A DNA stretch of 64,000 bases from Melampsora larici-populina 98AG31 (taxonomy: Eukaryota; Basidiomycota; Pucciniomycetes; Pucciniales; Melampsoraceae): assembly GCF_000204055.1 (NCBI RefSeq), contig NW_006768844.1, positions 186,001 to 250,000 on the forward strand, written 5' to 3'. Under the pieces are notes generated by a model, which had not been told where the DNA came from, ran no database searches, and saw nothing but the letters and a program-made list of their open reading frames with translations. Below are positions 34,144-46,277 of this stretch, piece by piece. Numbering within the stretch: position 1 is the first letter of the stretch; every line of letters begins with the position of its first letter. The translations under genes were made by a program, and so were the position numbers.

Positions 34144-35820
34144 TTGAAAATCCTTATCGATCTTTGAAAACCCCTACAGCAGGGGCCTTGCTTCTAATTA
34201 AGTGCATCCTGGTGCAATTTCAATGCTTCAGGTATCATTTTTGGTGGCTAGAGCTGATATGTGGTCCAGTAGTGGTGCTCAAGATAGACCTGGTTTCAAG
34301 AAAACTCAGTTGACCCAGTTGCTTTTTGGCAGTTTCATTGTGTATCAAGTTGACATTTGTTTTCAGCCCTGAGTACTAAACCAGAGTACCAATGAGCAAC
34401 ATATTATAATAAAACCTTAAAAATAGCAATTACAACTCAAGGCTTAGTTTCAGGTGTCAAGTTACATATGATTTAGCATATGTAACATGTGTGTAAATTC
34501 AATCAAAGAGTGTGAACATCTTTGATGCAAACCAAAGCTATGTATATTTCACGTCCGTAACACGTACACAACAAGTGAAATACATTTATAACCCAATAGT
34601 AACTGTGTTACTGTAATTAACCTAACCATAGAACCACAGTTTGTGTGCACTTGTAGTCCAAAGATTTTCAAGGTTCAGACTATATAAACCTGAAAATACA
34701 CCCAGTTTGAGAGGGATCACATTATCACATTATCATTCAACAACTACACAACTTTGCTTATCAGTTACCAAACTTCAAAGGCCTAATTCTACACACCTTG
34801 AATCTCAAACCTTGTGTCTTGTTGCTTATTCTGTGTGCTCGTTCATTGTTTCTGATGAGACTCCATAATCACTAATTCTTGTAATATCTATTTGGTGTAA
34901 TCACTTGTAAGGAAGTAGTCCTTGAGTACTGCTTATGTCAGATTTGAGATTCATCTGGTATGAGAAACTCTCAATCTACGCCAGAATATCTATTAGTCAG
35001 AGTGTATAGGTCCCAGTGTTATAATAGACTTTAACACCACACTCTTTGACCTTTCTTTGAATAACAAGAGGATCAAATTGGGATTGAGAACTGCACGTCA
35101 GTTGCTCTTATTTTTGATTATTTTAAAGACCTCAATTAACCCAAAATACCTGGGCTAAAGCCTTTGTATAAAGGTCAACTAACTGGATTCTTTTTTGGTA
35201 GAAGGTATTAGACCTTCTACAACCTTTTTATTGACTCTACTAGCCTAACAGATGCTAGTGAAACAAAATAAAAGCTTACCTGCTGTGAGTTGTCCGACAA
35301 TGCACATGTGACTGTGGTGTTGTTAAGTGCTACAGCTCTCTTCATTACAAACCAAGGATCAAGGCCAAATTGTGCAGGCAAGTTAAGGCCAAGTGATGGG
35401 TAAGACATGTTGATTATAGGAAGGTGAGTGATTATGAGATGGGTTGAAGAGATTGAAGGATGAAGGATGAAGGTCGAGAAAGATCAAGATCACTGAGATT
35501 GGATTGGATGGTACAAGATAGAGTGATGTGATGATGCAGATGTGGAAGATTTGAAAAGATTCAGATGATGGAGATTCAAAGTGCGGAGTGAGAAGTGGTT
35601 GGGAAATGTTATCAAAAGACGTGAATGAGAGAGGATGAGGAGAAGGAGAAATTTGAGAGAACAACAGATATTTATCCCCTGTCTTCTGCTTGAGATTGTG
35701 TTCTGGTCTGCTGAAAGACTCCCTCAAGGCACAGAAGCAAATACATTCCTGATGGAAGTGCGCCTGTTGGCAAGGGACTTTGTCCATATGTGCCACGGCC
35801 AAATAGTTTTGGTAGCCTTT
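34144..35820. other. Possible retroelement remnant with promoter-like region
   Basis: Around 34447-34475 an inverted pair GTTACATATG/CATATGTAAC flanks six bases. A TATA-like ACTATATAAACC lies at about 34680 within DNA that could be an LTR. A minus-strand frame (35408-35217) opens with MSYPSLGLNLPAQFGL and ends at a possible GTAAGC donor. No LTR partner, primer site or pol motif was found, so this stays a suggestion. Confidence 0.3.
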
Positions 35821-36260
35821 TCAATCACAAGATCACATCACAGACTGAAAAAGCTCAGCATTTTGACTGAAATCACTTGAATCTGAAATCATCAAACAGA
35901 TCACAGGTGTTTCATGAAAGATCACGTATTGAACTGACCAAGTAGCCCTTGGATTTCTTTCACGTCCACCAGTGCACTTGAGTTGCTTAGAAATTTCCAT
36001 CTTGACCAGAAATAACGACCATGAAACAAACCTGGCTTGTCCCTTTTACGCGTCTCCAGCAGCAAGGTGACCTTCAAATCATCCCAGATTGATATCAAAT
36101 GCAACTGTCATTTGAGTCAACATCACTACGTAAGTGATGTCCCTCTAGCAAACCTTAGATTTGTTCGTGCAGCTGGTGCTGACGGATTTCACCAAGCACA
36201 GGCTGACAAGTGTGTCAAGCTTTTGATTGCTTTGGCCCGCGTGAAGGACTGCATGATGAC
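35820..36260. repeat. Dispersed direct repeat, copy A
   Basis: Matches 37800-38170 in the same orientation: GAAAAAGCTCAGCA, GAAATCACTTGA, TTTCACGTCCAC and TTTCCATCTTGACC occur in both in the same order. Divergence is moderate. No coding family is recognised. Confidence 0.65.
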
Positions 36261-36454
36261 TCTGAGCGGAAAGTCCCTGATGGGAGTTTTGTCTTTGGCA
36301 TCGTCACGGGACTCTTGCATATCTTGCCACGGCAGATCAATTTTGGTAGTCTTTTTGATGACAAAATATTATTTGAAGTGGGAGCGAGCTTCTAGAAAGG
36401 AGAATAGGTGACATGTGTACATGTGTTGAAATCTGTGAAAGAGCCTCAGCAAAC

Positions 36455-37358
36455 TCGGAAGTACAATGGACAAGAGAGGAGGGTGGAGGACAAACCTCAA
36501 AACCCAAAACACAAACCTGTATTGCCCTGTACAGATACTCAATTTTAGAGTAGGTCTGATCAAATGTTGCCAAAACGTTGTAGAAACAATCCAGACAATG
36601 CCAGAGACAATGCCAGACAGCTCCTGATTGAGAATGTTGTTGAGCCATCGGATTAAAACAAAAAGTAAGTCCCCAGATAATCAAAAACAATTCAAAATTG
36701 TGGTGATAAGTAATGACTATCATTTTTATCAAACAAACAGCATTTTGATATAAAATCTCATGCTAGTTGAAAATGAAGGAATAAATCATACATTGGAAAT
36801 TCCAAACCACATCTCACTCATCAAGTTTTGCAAAAACCCAACAAACATCCAGGAATCAAGTACAAGTTTAATTGATTTGAGTTTATAATCGAAGACATTA
36901 AAAGTTTTGTCTTTTGACCAGATCAGGAGAGCAAGGCATGAAATTCACTACTTCAAATGCAATTAGTCTCTTGGGTTGGATTTCTGTTTTTGAGTCTGTT
37001 TCTGATCTTTGTTTAGACATCAATGTTAAATTTTCAACTCTCATATTGAGCTCAAACTTTGAGATTTTCCTATTTGGTTACATTGCACAAGAAAGAAACT
37101 GAACATTTATCAGATGTTGACTTAACAAAGTCCCTCTTGCGGTGTCCCTCGGATCTCATTGCAGATGCTACATATTGTGTGAAAACAGGAAGTCATTACG
37201 CAATGGGAATCAAGCCTTCTTTGTACCAGAGTTCTTATGTTGGCAACGTTTGATCAGACCTACTCAAGAATCAAGTATCTGTACAGTGAAATACAGGTTT
37301 GTGTTTTGGGTTTTGAGGTTTGTCCTCCACTCTCCTCTCTTGTCCATCGTACGGAAGA
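36455..37358. repeat. Large inverted repeat, about 120-bp arms and 660-bp spacer
   Basis: The left arm 36455-36575 and the right arm 37240-37358 are inverted copies with high similarity (shared words include CAGGTTTGTGTTTTGGG and TTTGAGGTTTGTCCTCCA). The spacer contains TTAACAAAGTCCC at about 37122, the terminal motif of the TTAA elements elsewhere in the window. It lies between the two direct repeats at 35820 and 37800. Confidence 0.65.
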
Positions 37359-37799
37359 GATCATTCTCTTCGTGATTGATCTGCACACTGTGCTCTTTAC
37401 CATTCCCAAGAATCACTGACTGATCTCTTTACCATGAATGACACTCTTCATTCATGATGTACTTATATATAGTAGTGGACGGTGAATTACTCTACTTCTT
37501 CCCACTTTTATATTCATTGACATCTTATAATTTACCTCATAAAATATTCTTGAAATCCATTTTTGAGTAGTATATTCTTTCATCTCTTAATATATACATA
37601 TTTTTTGTGTCCCGCCCACCTCTCCCTTTTGTATTATTCTTAGGCCACCCCATAGCGTAACTTTTTTGATGCCTTGGAGTCTTGCACATGTACTTAACTA
37701 TTCTGTATAGTTTTATCATTACATTGCAAATAGGGATCTATGACCTGATTCATGCTAAACTCCTCTCGTGAGCTTCAGCTTGAATCACACCAACACCAA

Positions 37800-38170
37800 A
37801 CCTATTCTCACAAACTGAAAAAGCTCAGCAGGTGATTGAAATCACTTGAGTCTGAATTCATCAAGCCAATCACATTATCAGTGTACCATCACATATCAAG
37901 TATTCCACAGACCAAGTATTAATTGGATCTTTTTCACGTCCACTAGTCTACTTGAGTGACTGATAAAAGTTTCCATCTTGACCGGAAATCATGATCACAT
38001 TTCCGGCGCGCCAATTTCACGTGTCCCCGTGATCAGAAGCCAGACTAATACCCAATGGAACTGTTGGTCAAGGTAACATCACTCTGCAAATGGTATCCCA
38101 ACTGTCTGTACAAATACATTACGCCTGTTTGTCCGGCTGGCGCTGGCAGATCCCATGAAGCACACTTTCT
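37800..38170. repeat. Dispersed direct repeat, copy B
   Basis: Second copy of the unit at 35820-36260, same orientation, about 2 kb downstream. Includes the later segment GGCTGGCGCTGGCAGATCCC, corresponding to AGCTGGTGCTGACGGATTTC in copy A. Confidence 0.65.
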
Positions 38171-39060
38171 GATTGTTCCGGCCAAGATGCACGAGTGGGA
38201 TGAATCAAGTGTTGAGATTATGAATTGGCTAGGTTTGTTTTTGTGAGCCTCTCATCAACAGCTATTCATCCGAGTGTAGTTAACTCAGGCCGTGAGCTTC
38301 AAAGTCAAGACTGACGGTTGATTTGTTTGTCTTGAATCTTGGTAGTTCTGGTTTACTGTGGGCCAAACTCAGATGACATGTTGAAACATTCTGAAAACAT
38401 AGCAAAGTCCCTGGATGACCTGGCTTGCCAGTGACTTGTAATCTGTTGCTGTGAATGTGATTGGACTTGGAGAAGCCAAACATTATATGGATTGAACACA
38501 ACACAATATGACTGTGAGTCTGACCCAACCCCAACCCCAACAGGCTGACTCTGCTCAATACTTTCTTAGAAGTAGACAGTATGTGACCTGACAGAATGAA
38601 ACCTATTTGATCAGAGTCTCAACATACCTCTGGGAATGTTTTGTTACTTCTGACTTGGACACTTGTGGCTCTTTTGAATTGTTATATTGTAGGCTCATGT
38701 AGTTCCTGTTGAAATGTTGAAACATATAAATTGGCAAGATATGTTGAAATTGTTTCAATTTTGCCCCTAGAGGGTGTGCCTTGGTTGGCCCTAAGCAATT
38801 TTTGGATCCCCACTCAACACTGGGCAAAGTCCCAAGGCTGGCCTTGATCTGTCAGGGTTGGGTCACAGACCTGCAACATACCAATTGTATTTTCTTGCTC
38901 TGCCAAGCAATGAAAGCCAAAAACTCCAACACCAGATTACAGGTTCCCAATCCTAAAAGAGATTACATCATCATCCTTTGCATCTGGTTTTGAGACATTG
39001 GTTTCATCTTTTCTTCATGACTTGAGTTGAAATTTGCTACAAGAACCTTTCATATCACAT
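38171..39060. other. Gene-poor spacer
   Basis: No gene supported. Fragments with CAAAGTCCC occur near 38403 and 38825 and may be repeat debris. Confidence 0.35.
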
Positions 39061-39074
39061 GTTCAAGTCATACA

Positions 39075-39450
39075 CCACCGGGCAGCCTTTGAGCGAAAAA
39101 GGGCTGCCAGAGTGCGATCAAGGGCTACGTGAATTTCACCGAGCGATCGACTTGAATCAAAGGTGAAACTCAGCGATGTTGAAAGCCGTGTGAGTTTGAA
39201 TCGCACGGATGTGATGTCACAAATGGCAGCAGTAAGACCACGCTGCCATCACGTCGCAAACCCTGACGAAAGGTTTCACAATTGCGACGTGAATCGCCAC
39301 GTGGTCATCACATCGGCTGTGGCCATGGTATGGTCACCTGATGATTTCATCGTAGCCACAGTGCCCGCTGCCTGGGCACCGCGCGTGTCAGAACTGTTCG
39401 ATTTGGGCCAAGTGGGACAAATGACCCATTCAGAATTGAATGGGTGAATT
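39075..39450. repeat. GC-rich block of short palindromes left of the TET/JBP gene
   Basis: A run of small inverted repeats, for example GGCAGCC with GGCTGCC (about 39080-39108), GTGGCCATGGTATGGTCAC and CCATTCAGAATTGAATGGG. Words such as CACAAATGGCAGCA are echoed at 48490-48500 and 55188-55200. It could be a subterminal region of a large element covering the decayed genes at 40.0-48.1 kb. Confidence 0.45.
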
Positions 39451-39999
39451 CAATTCTTGTGGATTCCAAAACCGTCGCGTGGAAACGCAGGGGTTGATCT
39501 GGATACTTTCAAGCTGTGTGTTTCATGTTGTATTTGGGAATGAATGCGTCTAACCCATTCAATCAAAAAAAAAATCAAGACTTGATCCAGAGAGGTGGAT
39601 CGAAGGGACCCTTTTGTTAACGCGTGATCTAGTCCCTTTTGAAATTGACTGGCCTGGTTCTTTTCTTTCAAAGAGAATTGATCCTTTGGATCAACGCGAG
39701 TCGCCATTATCTTGTGTCTGACATTGTTCCGGCCTAAGCTTCTATCTTCACCTCAACGTTTGTTATTTTTTACGTCTAGCCTTTGAATCTTTCTCCTCTT
39801 TCGTATCAAAAATTATTGGTTTTTAAAACACTTCTCCATCACTCTACATCTCATTCGCACAGAGCATCCTAGGCAATTTTTTCTCCCAATTCATTGTTTT
39901 AATCTGCACATCTTGCTTGACTTCCTGCTTCGAACCTTGAGCTCATCTCGACACATAACCCTGAAGCTAAGGTTGAGTAAGATTTGCAGATTCAAAACA

Positions 40000-41294
40000 A
40001 TGGACGAAGTGATTAAAAAACCAAAGCATAAGTCTCCGAGTACCATTCTTTCTTGCAAAAATTGTACCAAACGAAAGAATGCTGAGAAAAAGAATCAAAA
40101 TCGCCCACCACCCAACAACCGTGCTGCAAAGAAAGCTGAACTTACTGAGCTTTATGGACTCCCACCCGACACAACATTCTTGTTCTTCAAGAAAGGAGAT
40201 AAATCGAAAAAGCCTTTTCGAATTTACTTTGGAACTGTTGTATGCCTTGACGAAGACACCTGCGATCTACTAGCAGTTGTACGATTTGTTGAGCGTACTT
40301 CTGAAAATTGAGCTTTATTTGAAAAATACAATCATGCTATTCCAACTGTTTACAAACATGCTAGAGCACGTGGATTGGTCAAGATAAATGGTGCTGCAAA
40401 GAAAGCCAAGGTAATCCGAAAAAAGTATGGCAAGATGTACGCTGCTGGCTTCAGGCCTGGTTTTGATCCATTAGTTAAAGCAGGTTAGTCTATCTTTACA
40501 AATCTTCTTCACTGAGGGGTTGAAATTGACAAAATTTGTTTACAGCTTCATATGCTTTCAATGCAACAACAGGTGCAAAGCTTTGGCGGATGCAGGAAGA
40601 TCTCACTTGTCAAGGAAATCTTCCTGCAATTGAGGATTTCTTTGCTGAACGCTTTGCTAGATTATCCTCCTACGCTTTTGAATCAAACGCTGAAATTGCT
40701 TCACGCACTGGTGCTCCTTCCTGGGCTGGACAATCTTTCTACGCCTCACCTAATGCACAAGTATTCGCTTCCAACATTGCAGTCACATTTGATGAATTTG
40801 TCAATGCACCTCACAACGACAATGATGTCACTCGATATTCCTTTGGTTTCTTTACACGTATCAACCGCAAAACTGGGAAACTTTACTCACTAAAAAACGA
40901 CGAGTTTCAAGGCAATGCTGTTGGATCTTGCTTCTTTTTGGACGACTACAATGTTATGGTTGATTATGATGCATGTGATGGTGTGGTGGAGATGCTGTGG
41001 AATAGCCACATTGAGCACCACACTTCTAATTCGGAAACGTATAATGCTCAAAATGTTAGAGTTGTCCCGTCAAGAGGAAAGGTTACTCGATTTGGCTGCG
41101 CTTGTCAGATCAATCAAACCTTGGTGGATAGAATTAATCAAGTCAATGAGATGTGTGGTGACATGAATGATGAGGAGTGGAGCATTTTTCGTGGAACTCT
41201 TTTGACTGGCTATCCTGAGGAGGCGCGCAAGAAAATGGCTAAGTTGGCTGCAAACAATGGTATTGATGATCTCAGTTTGGTATTTGTACCTTGA
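40000..41294 (+). pseudogene. TET/JBP-like 2OG-Fe(II) oxygenase with premature stop
   Basis: Two exons, 40000-40483 and 40546-41294, phase closing at 411 codons. Codon 104 (40309-40311) is TGA within clear coding sequence, between VERTSEN and ALFEKYNHA. The rest follows the family of TET/JBP-like dioxygenases expanded in basidiomycetes: GAAKKAKVIRKKYGKMYAAGFRPGFDPLV, GAPSWAGQSFYASPN, the iron-binding APHNDND (H-x-D), later SHIEHHTS (distal His) and RFGCACQIN. Such enzymes oxidise 5-methylcytosine in DNA (established for animal TET and for one mushroom homologue) and in fungi are reported next to KDZ-type DNA transposons. Here it sits 512 bp upstream of a transposase pseudogene, same strand. 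The stop could arise from TGG or CGA by one transition. Read-through or use of a downstream start is possible but unproven. Confidence 0.8.
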
Positions 41295-41805
41295 AATGTT
41301 ATTGTCAAAGACATCTTGTTTTCCTATCTTTCTCATTTTCACTTTATTCACTCAAATGACTTTCCATTTGTACGTTCTGTTTCATTGTTCAGATCAACTT
41401 AAACAATTACTTTCAAGCAATACTATCTCAACAGCTTGATCATTAGCCCTACCACAAAGCAATCTCAAAATAAAAAGAGTTTGAGCACTCTGTTGACGTG
41501 TGAGAATGGCAATTAAAGTTTCCATAACCGTACCTTTGTGAGAACTCAAGGAAACTGTCTTTAATCAAGTACAGATTGTGTCAATCAACAGATGCTGTTC
41601 TCATATAAGTATATTTTCAACAAAAAAGTGTCCCAACCCAGATCAAAAAGAGTCGATCTATCAAAACAACCTTACGTACCACATCTATTTTGTTTCCAAA
41701 AAAATATAAGTCCTTTCTATCAAGCTCTCTGAGAATGGCTTCAAAAGAAAGCATAAACCAATGTAAGCTGTCATTGGTTCTTTAAAATAATTCACGACAG
41801 AGCTT

Positions 41806-44800
41806 ATGTGTCATGTATTCGTAGATTTTGATAAAATACCTGGAAGCAATAAGTATCACTGTCGGCTTTGCAAGGGACGAGGTATGACAGATACCGTTAA
41901 GCATGCAATGGGGAAACTTCATAGATCCAAAGTAGCAGCTGCGCAAAAAGCTCAAGAACAAAAGAATATTCAGGTAGCTGGTCTGACTGCTGATGATCGT
42001 AGGATGGTGGGAGACAATGTGGGATGGAATCAGCTTGAGGAAGAAATTCACATGCCCGATGCAGGACCAGTAATGGAGATTGATGAGGATAATGAATTTG
42101 ATATGGAAGCTTGGCTTAAGAATTTACGAGATCAGGCTGCAAGTCCAATCAAAAACGAATCAGAGGAAGAGGACGTCAGACCATTCAACTGGCAACATTT
42201 TCTTCAACACCCAGATGATGAAGACCAGGACAGCATTAACAGTGAAGACAAAGACGACAAAGTAGAGGATATACCTCTGGCTTTGGAAAACAATGATGAT
42301 ACTGAAGCGAACAAATGGTATCCTTTTTCAAAGATGGAGGTAATGAACTCAATTCATCTTGATTGGAGCGCTTTTGATAAGAATACTAAACAACCAACCA
42401 TGAATCATTTTCTACCTTAGCATCTTATGGGTCTATTATTAATGGGGTCGGTGAGAAGGACAATGTCTCGTGTGGATTATGAAAGGGTGCGGGTGATAAT
42501 AAAAATAGCTGGGGTTACTATACCTAACTGGGCTTCAGTTCATAAAATTCGATCGGATCTTCGTGACCGCTTGGGACTTAATGTTGTAAAGACCACAAGC
42601 CCCCTTGGTAATCCATGCTTCAGCTTGGATATTCAAGAGATTGTGGCCCAGGTTGGTTTTTATTGTTTTATGTGGTTCTTGATTCTAAAGGTAGATCAAT
42701 TGATTGATCTTTGAATTCTTCCATAATCACAGGAGAATCCTTTAGTAAGACCACACTTGAAGTGTATTCCTGAGTCTGCTGATACCGGTTCTGTGGATCG
42801 ACTATCACAATCATGGAAGTGGCGAGCGGGATTATCAAAGAGTCTTAGAGTGTAGATGATTGAGTCCGATAAAAGTCATTACTATATTTATGAGCCAGCT
42901 CAGCTTTACGATGGATGTATTGTAGCACCAATCTTTTTCTTTCAGAATGAGAAAGGAATTATGGCAAAGTGTTTGAAGATACAGAGCTCAAAAGATAAAG
43001 ATACAGGTGATATAATGATGAAGATGATAGATGAACCACAATTCGAGTCAGATGAATACAGAACTGTGGAATTGAAGGAGTTCAGGAGATCTTATACGGA
43101 GATAGTCTTAAGTGATGGCAGATGGTTGAAAGATTGTGGTGTTTTGAAAAGTGGTGGTAAGAATCCATTTGGATCATTATAATTTCATTGGAATCGTGAG
43201 CTGACCAAGATGCTTTAACTTGTAGGAGGGACTTCAGATGAAGAATATAAAGTGGTTGATCTCCCAAATCCTTGGCGAACAAGGGCTGATGGAAAGCCCA
43301 TACGACATGTCCCAATAACCTTATATTCTGACGATACGTCTGGGAATGTGTCGAAGAAGTGGAATAAGCACATGTCATTCTACTGCACAATGTCAGGTTT
43401 GCCTCCCAAACTTACGAACCAAGAATTTAATATGCATTTCAATTCGACCTCAAACACAGCCTCAGCATTGGAATTAGGAGAATATCTGATGGAAAGAATC
43501 AAGTAAGCCCTTATTCAATTCAAATCATTGAAATGAATAAATAGGAAATAACAAATCGAATTCTCAGCGAGTCAAACACCAAGGGTTTTGAAGCCTACGA
43601 TCTCAAATCCGACTCCAAAGTACTTGTCATGTTGGTAGTACTGTGCCATCTGGGTGATTCGCCCATGCATGCTGAGATATCTAACACAGTAAATCCAACA
43701 ATAACATTGAACCCTTGTCGAGTGTGTAGTCTTAAAGTCAATGAAATGGAAGAGAAAAAAACTGAAGAATTTATAAAAGGCTTTGTAGGAGTGGACGATC
43801 ATGGCCAACCTGTAAGTTCTTAGTATTTAACTCATATAAGATAATATTCAAATAAAATGTGGATAGAATGATTACTGAGGAGAAATGAATACACTAGTCT
43901 CATCCTCTCATGCGCAATTGGAAGGAGACTGCAGAACGGACAAAGGAACTATGGAGGTTGGTTTATAAGTTTGGACAGAAATCTCGAATTCAACAACTTG
44001 CAAAGGAATGGGGAATTAGGGATAGTCTAAATGCTCAGTTTATCAAAAGGATAGGTGAAATGCATTCCGTGGATTCGTCTCTTGAAGAGATTTACAAAGT
44101 TTGGTTGAAACTAGGGGAAGAAATGGGTGACCGGTTATTTAACCCCTTCTTAAGATTGAATGGTGTGTGTTGATACATTCATAAATTTTCAAATTGATAG
44201 GATCTGTTTTCATAATTGGAATAGGATCACTGACTTTTTAACAAAATAGGTTTTGATGGTCACGCAGACACACCGGTTGAGACGCTCCATGTCATACTCC
44301 TTGGCATCTTGAAGTACTTCAACCGTGAAGCTATGGACGAGATACCCAAATCTGAACACAAAAAAATCAAAGGAAGATGACAATCTTTTGATTGTAACGG
44401 CCTAAGTGTTCCCCCTATTCAGCCTAACACAATGATCACATATTACAAAAGTTTAGTCGGCAAGGAATTACGCACTGTGGTCCAGGCAGCTCCATTTGTC
44501 TTGTTTGAATTTCTTACTCCAGAGAAGAGAAGGCTCTGGACTTTGCTTTGTCATCTCTGTTCTTATGCACTGCAGACCAAGATTACGAATGTAGCCAAGT
44601 ATGAAGAGAATCTCGCCAAGATGGTCAGCCGGTTTTTATTGGAATTGATACGAAGTAATGCTCGATGGTCAAACAAGCCAAAGTTCCATATGCTCCTACA
44701 TCTTCTTGAATCAATTCGGAGATTTGGTCCTTCAAGTCTTTGTGCAACCAAGAAATTTGAAAGCTTCAATGGGGCAGTTCGAGCGGCTTCAGTTCATTCC

Positions 44801-45879
44801 AACCGACAAAGTCCAAGTAGAGACATAGCAATCACATTCAATAACTTAAGGCTCTTGCGGTTGATACTCTCAGGTTCTAAATTCAAGGATAGGAATTGTA
44901 ACATCATGAGAAGAGCTGGATCTGAAGTATTGAAGGTTTTTGAGAATAATCCAGTCATTCAGCAGATGCTAGGTTGGGATAAAGATTGGGATAAAGTCCC
45001 CGAATTGACTACATATTGTAAGCATCATTGAACCCAGATTCTCTTTATTGAATTCCTGCTTGCATTCCAAATATTCTTATTTGTTAACTTATCATAATTT
45101 CCCATCTATGAATAGTTTCCAAATCCTCTCAGAATGAGTCTTTGACAGCAGTACCTGATGTTCTAAGAAATTTGGGCAATCAAGTCAAATGGGAAACAAT
45201 CAATATGATCCAATTACCTAACAAACAAAAAGTAAAGATTGGATGCTTTGTGGCTGTAAGTTCACCCATTGGCTGACTCATCAAATTCAAATGATATCAA
45301 ATTCATTTCATTCTGATTTAGTTAGAGAGCCATGATGAACAAGTGAAGATTGGATGTGTGACCCGTATATTGGGTGATCGGAAAGGAGGACAACATGAAT
45401 GTTACACTGAATTGACTGTCTGTGAGTTGACCAACGAACTGATACCATTCTATGGAATGCGAGGATTGATCAAACAATCCAGGAAAGTTTGGGTCAAGGG
45501 TAAAGTGAGATTTTTCCTCTGTTTATGAAGAACACTGCGAACAAAGCTGACACTTTCAATCTTGTCACAGGCAATCTCATGTGTGTTGAATGTTCAACAC
45601 GCATGTGCTGAAGCAGGATGTGAAGTCACCCGGTCAAAGCCCAGAATCATTGAACGGACAGTAACTTCAAGCGGTCTGCCGATGACTTCTCATAAAGCAG
45701 ATAACATGTATATTCTCAATTCTGCTTCTTTGTATTCGCCTGAGGTTCATCGTGATTTAGCAGGCATTAGTATCACCGAAGTCTCTCCTGAAGAATGGAA
45801 GGCAGGTATTGCTCAAGGATTGAATGTGTGGCAAGCTGAAGGGAAGAAGAGCGGTAAAAAAGCAAGGTTGGAGGAATAA
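41806..45879 (+). pseudogene. Large DDE-type transposase (KDZ/CACTA-like), two nonsense codons
   Basis: Ten exons whose phases all close (41806-42339, 42421-42651, 42733-43156, 43226-43502, 43568-43811, 43898-44162, 44250-45017, 45116-45255, 45322-45504, 45571-45879), 1125 codons. Two in-frame stops interrupt it: TAG at 42853-42855 and TGA at 44378-44380. The N-terminus carries a C2H2/BED-like finger (YHCRLCKGRG...HAMGKLH, residues 17-40) and an acidic middle. The core has DTPVETLHVILLGILKYF and KPKFHMLLHLLESIRRFGP...FESFN, blocks I remember from a widespread family of basidiomycete transposon proteins. The exact superfamily name is uncertain; KDZ is favoured because of the TET/JBP neighbour. 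Intact splice sites and few lesions show recent decay. Confidence 0.75.
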
Positions 45880-46277
45880 ACCGTTATCAGTTGCTTTTCT
45901 TAATAACAAGTTTTTGTACCTCCCAAATGTGATTTGTGGTGTTCTCATTGTCTCAGCAGCTGAAGTTTCAATGGCCTCTTGATGCATGAGGCATGAAAGA
46001 TCTTCTTTGAGGATTGCAAAGGTCTGACAGCCGTTTTGATCATGTGCTCTGTGAAACATCCAAAGTCCTCATTTGTGACAGCCTCAATTGCTGTGAACTG
46101 ATTAAAAGGTTGGAAATGTGATTCCCACTCAAGCGATCTCTTCATCACCATCACCATCACCATCAATTCAACAATGCCTCCTGCCTGTTTGTTCTCTTGT
46201 TCAAAAACTAAAGTACTCCATCAAGAGCGTGTGACTAACTTCTCCATCTTATCCTCTCGTCTAAACCCTCAACCCCT

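Noticed and set aside
34440..35215. Possible solo LTR with TATA-like box
   Set aside because: No second LTR, primer-binding site or clear TG...CA ends with target duplication could be fixed.
42340..42420. Stop codon TAG at 42418 in the transposase as a third nonsense mutation
   Set aside because: It is part of an intron acceptor (GTAATG...CCTTAG); splicing 42340-42420 keeps the frame.
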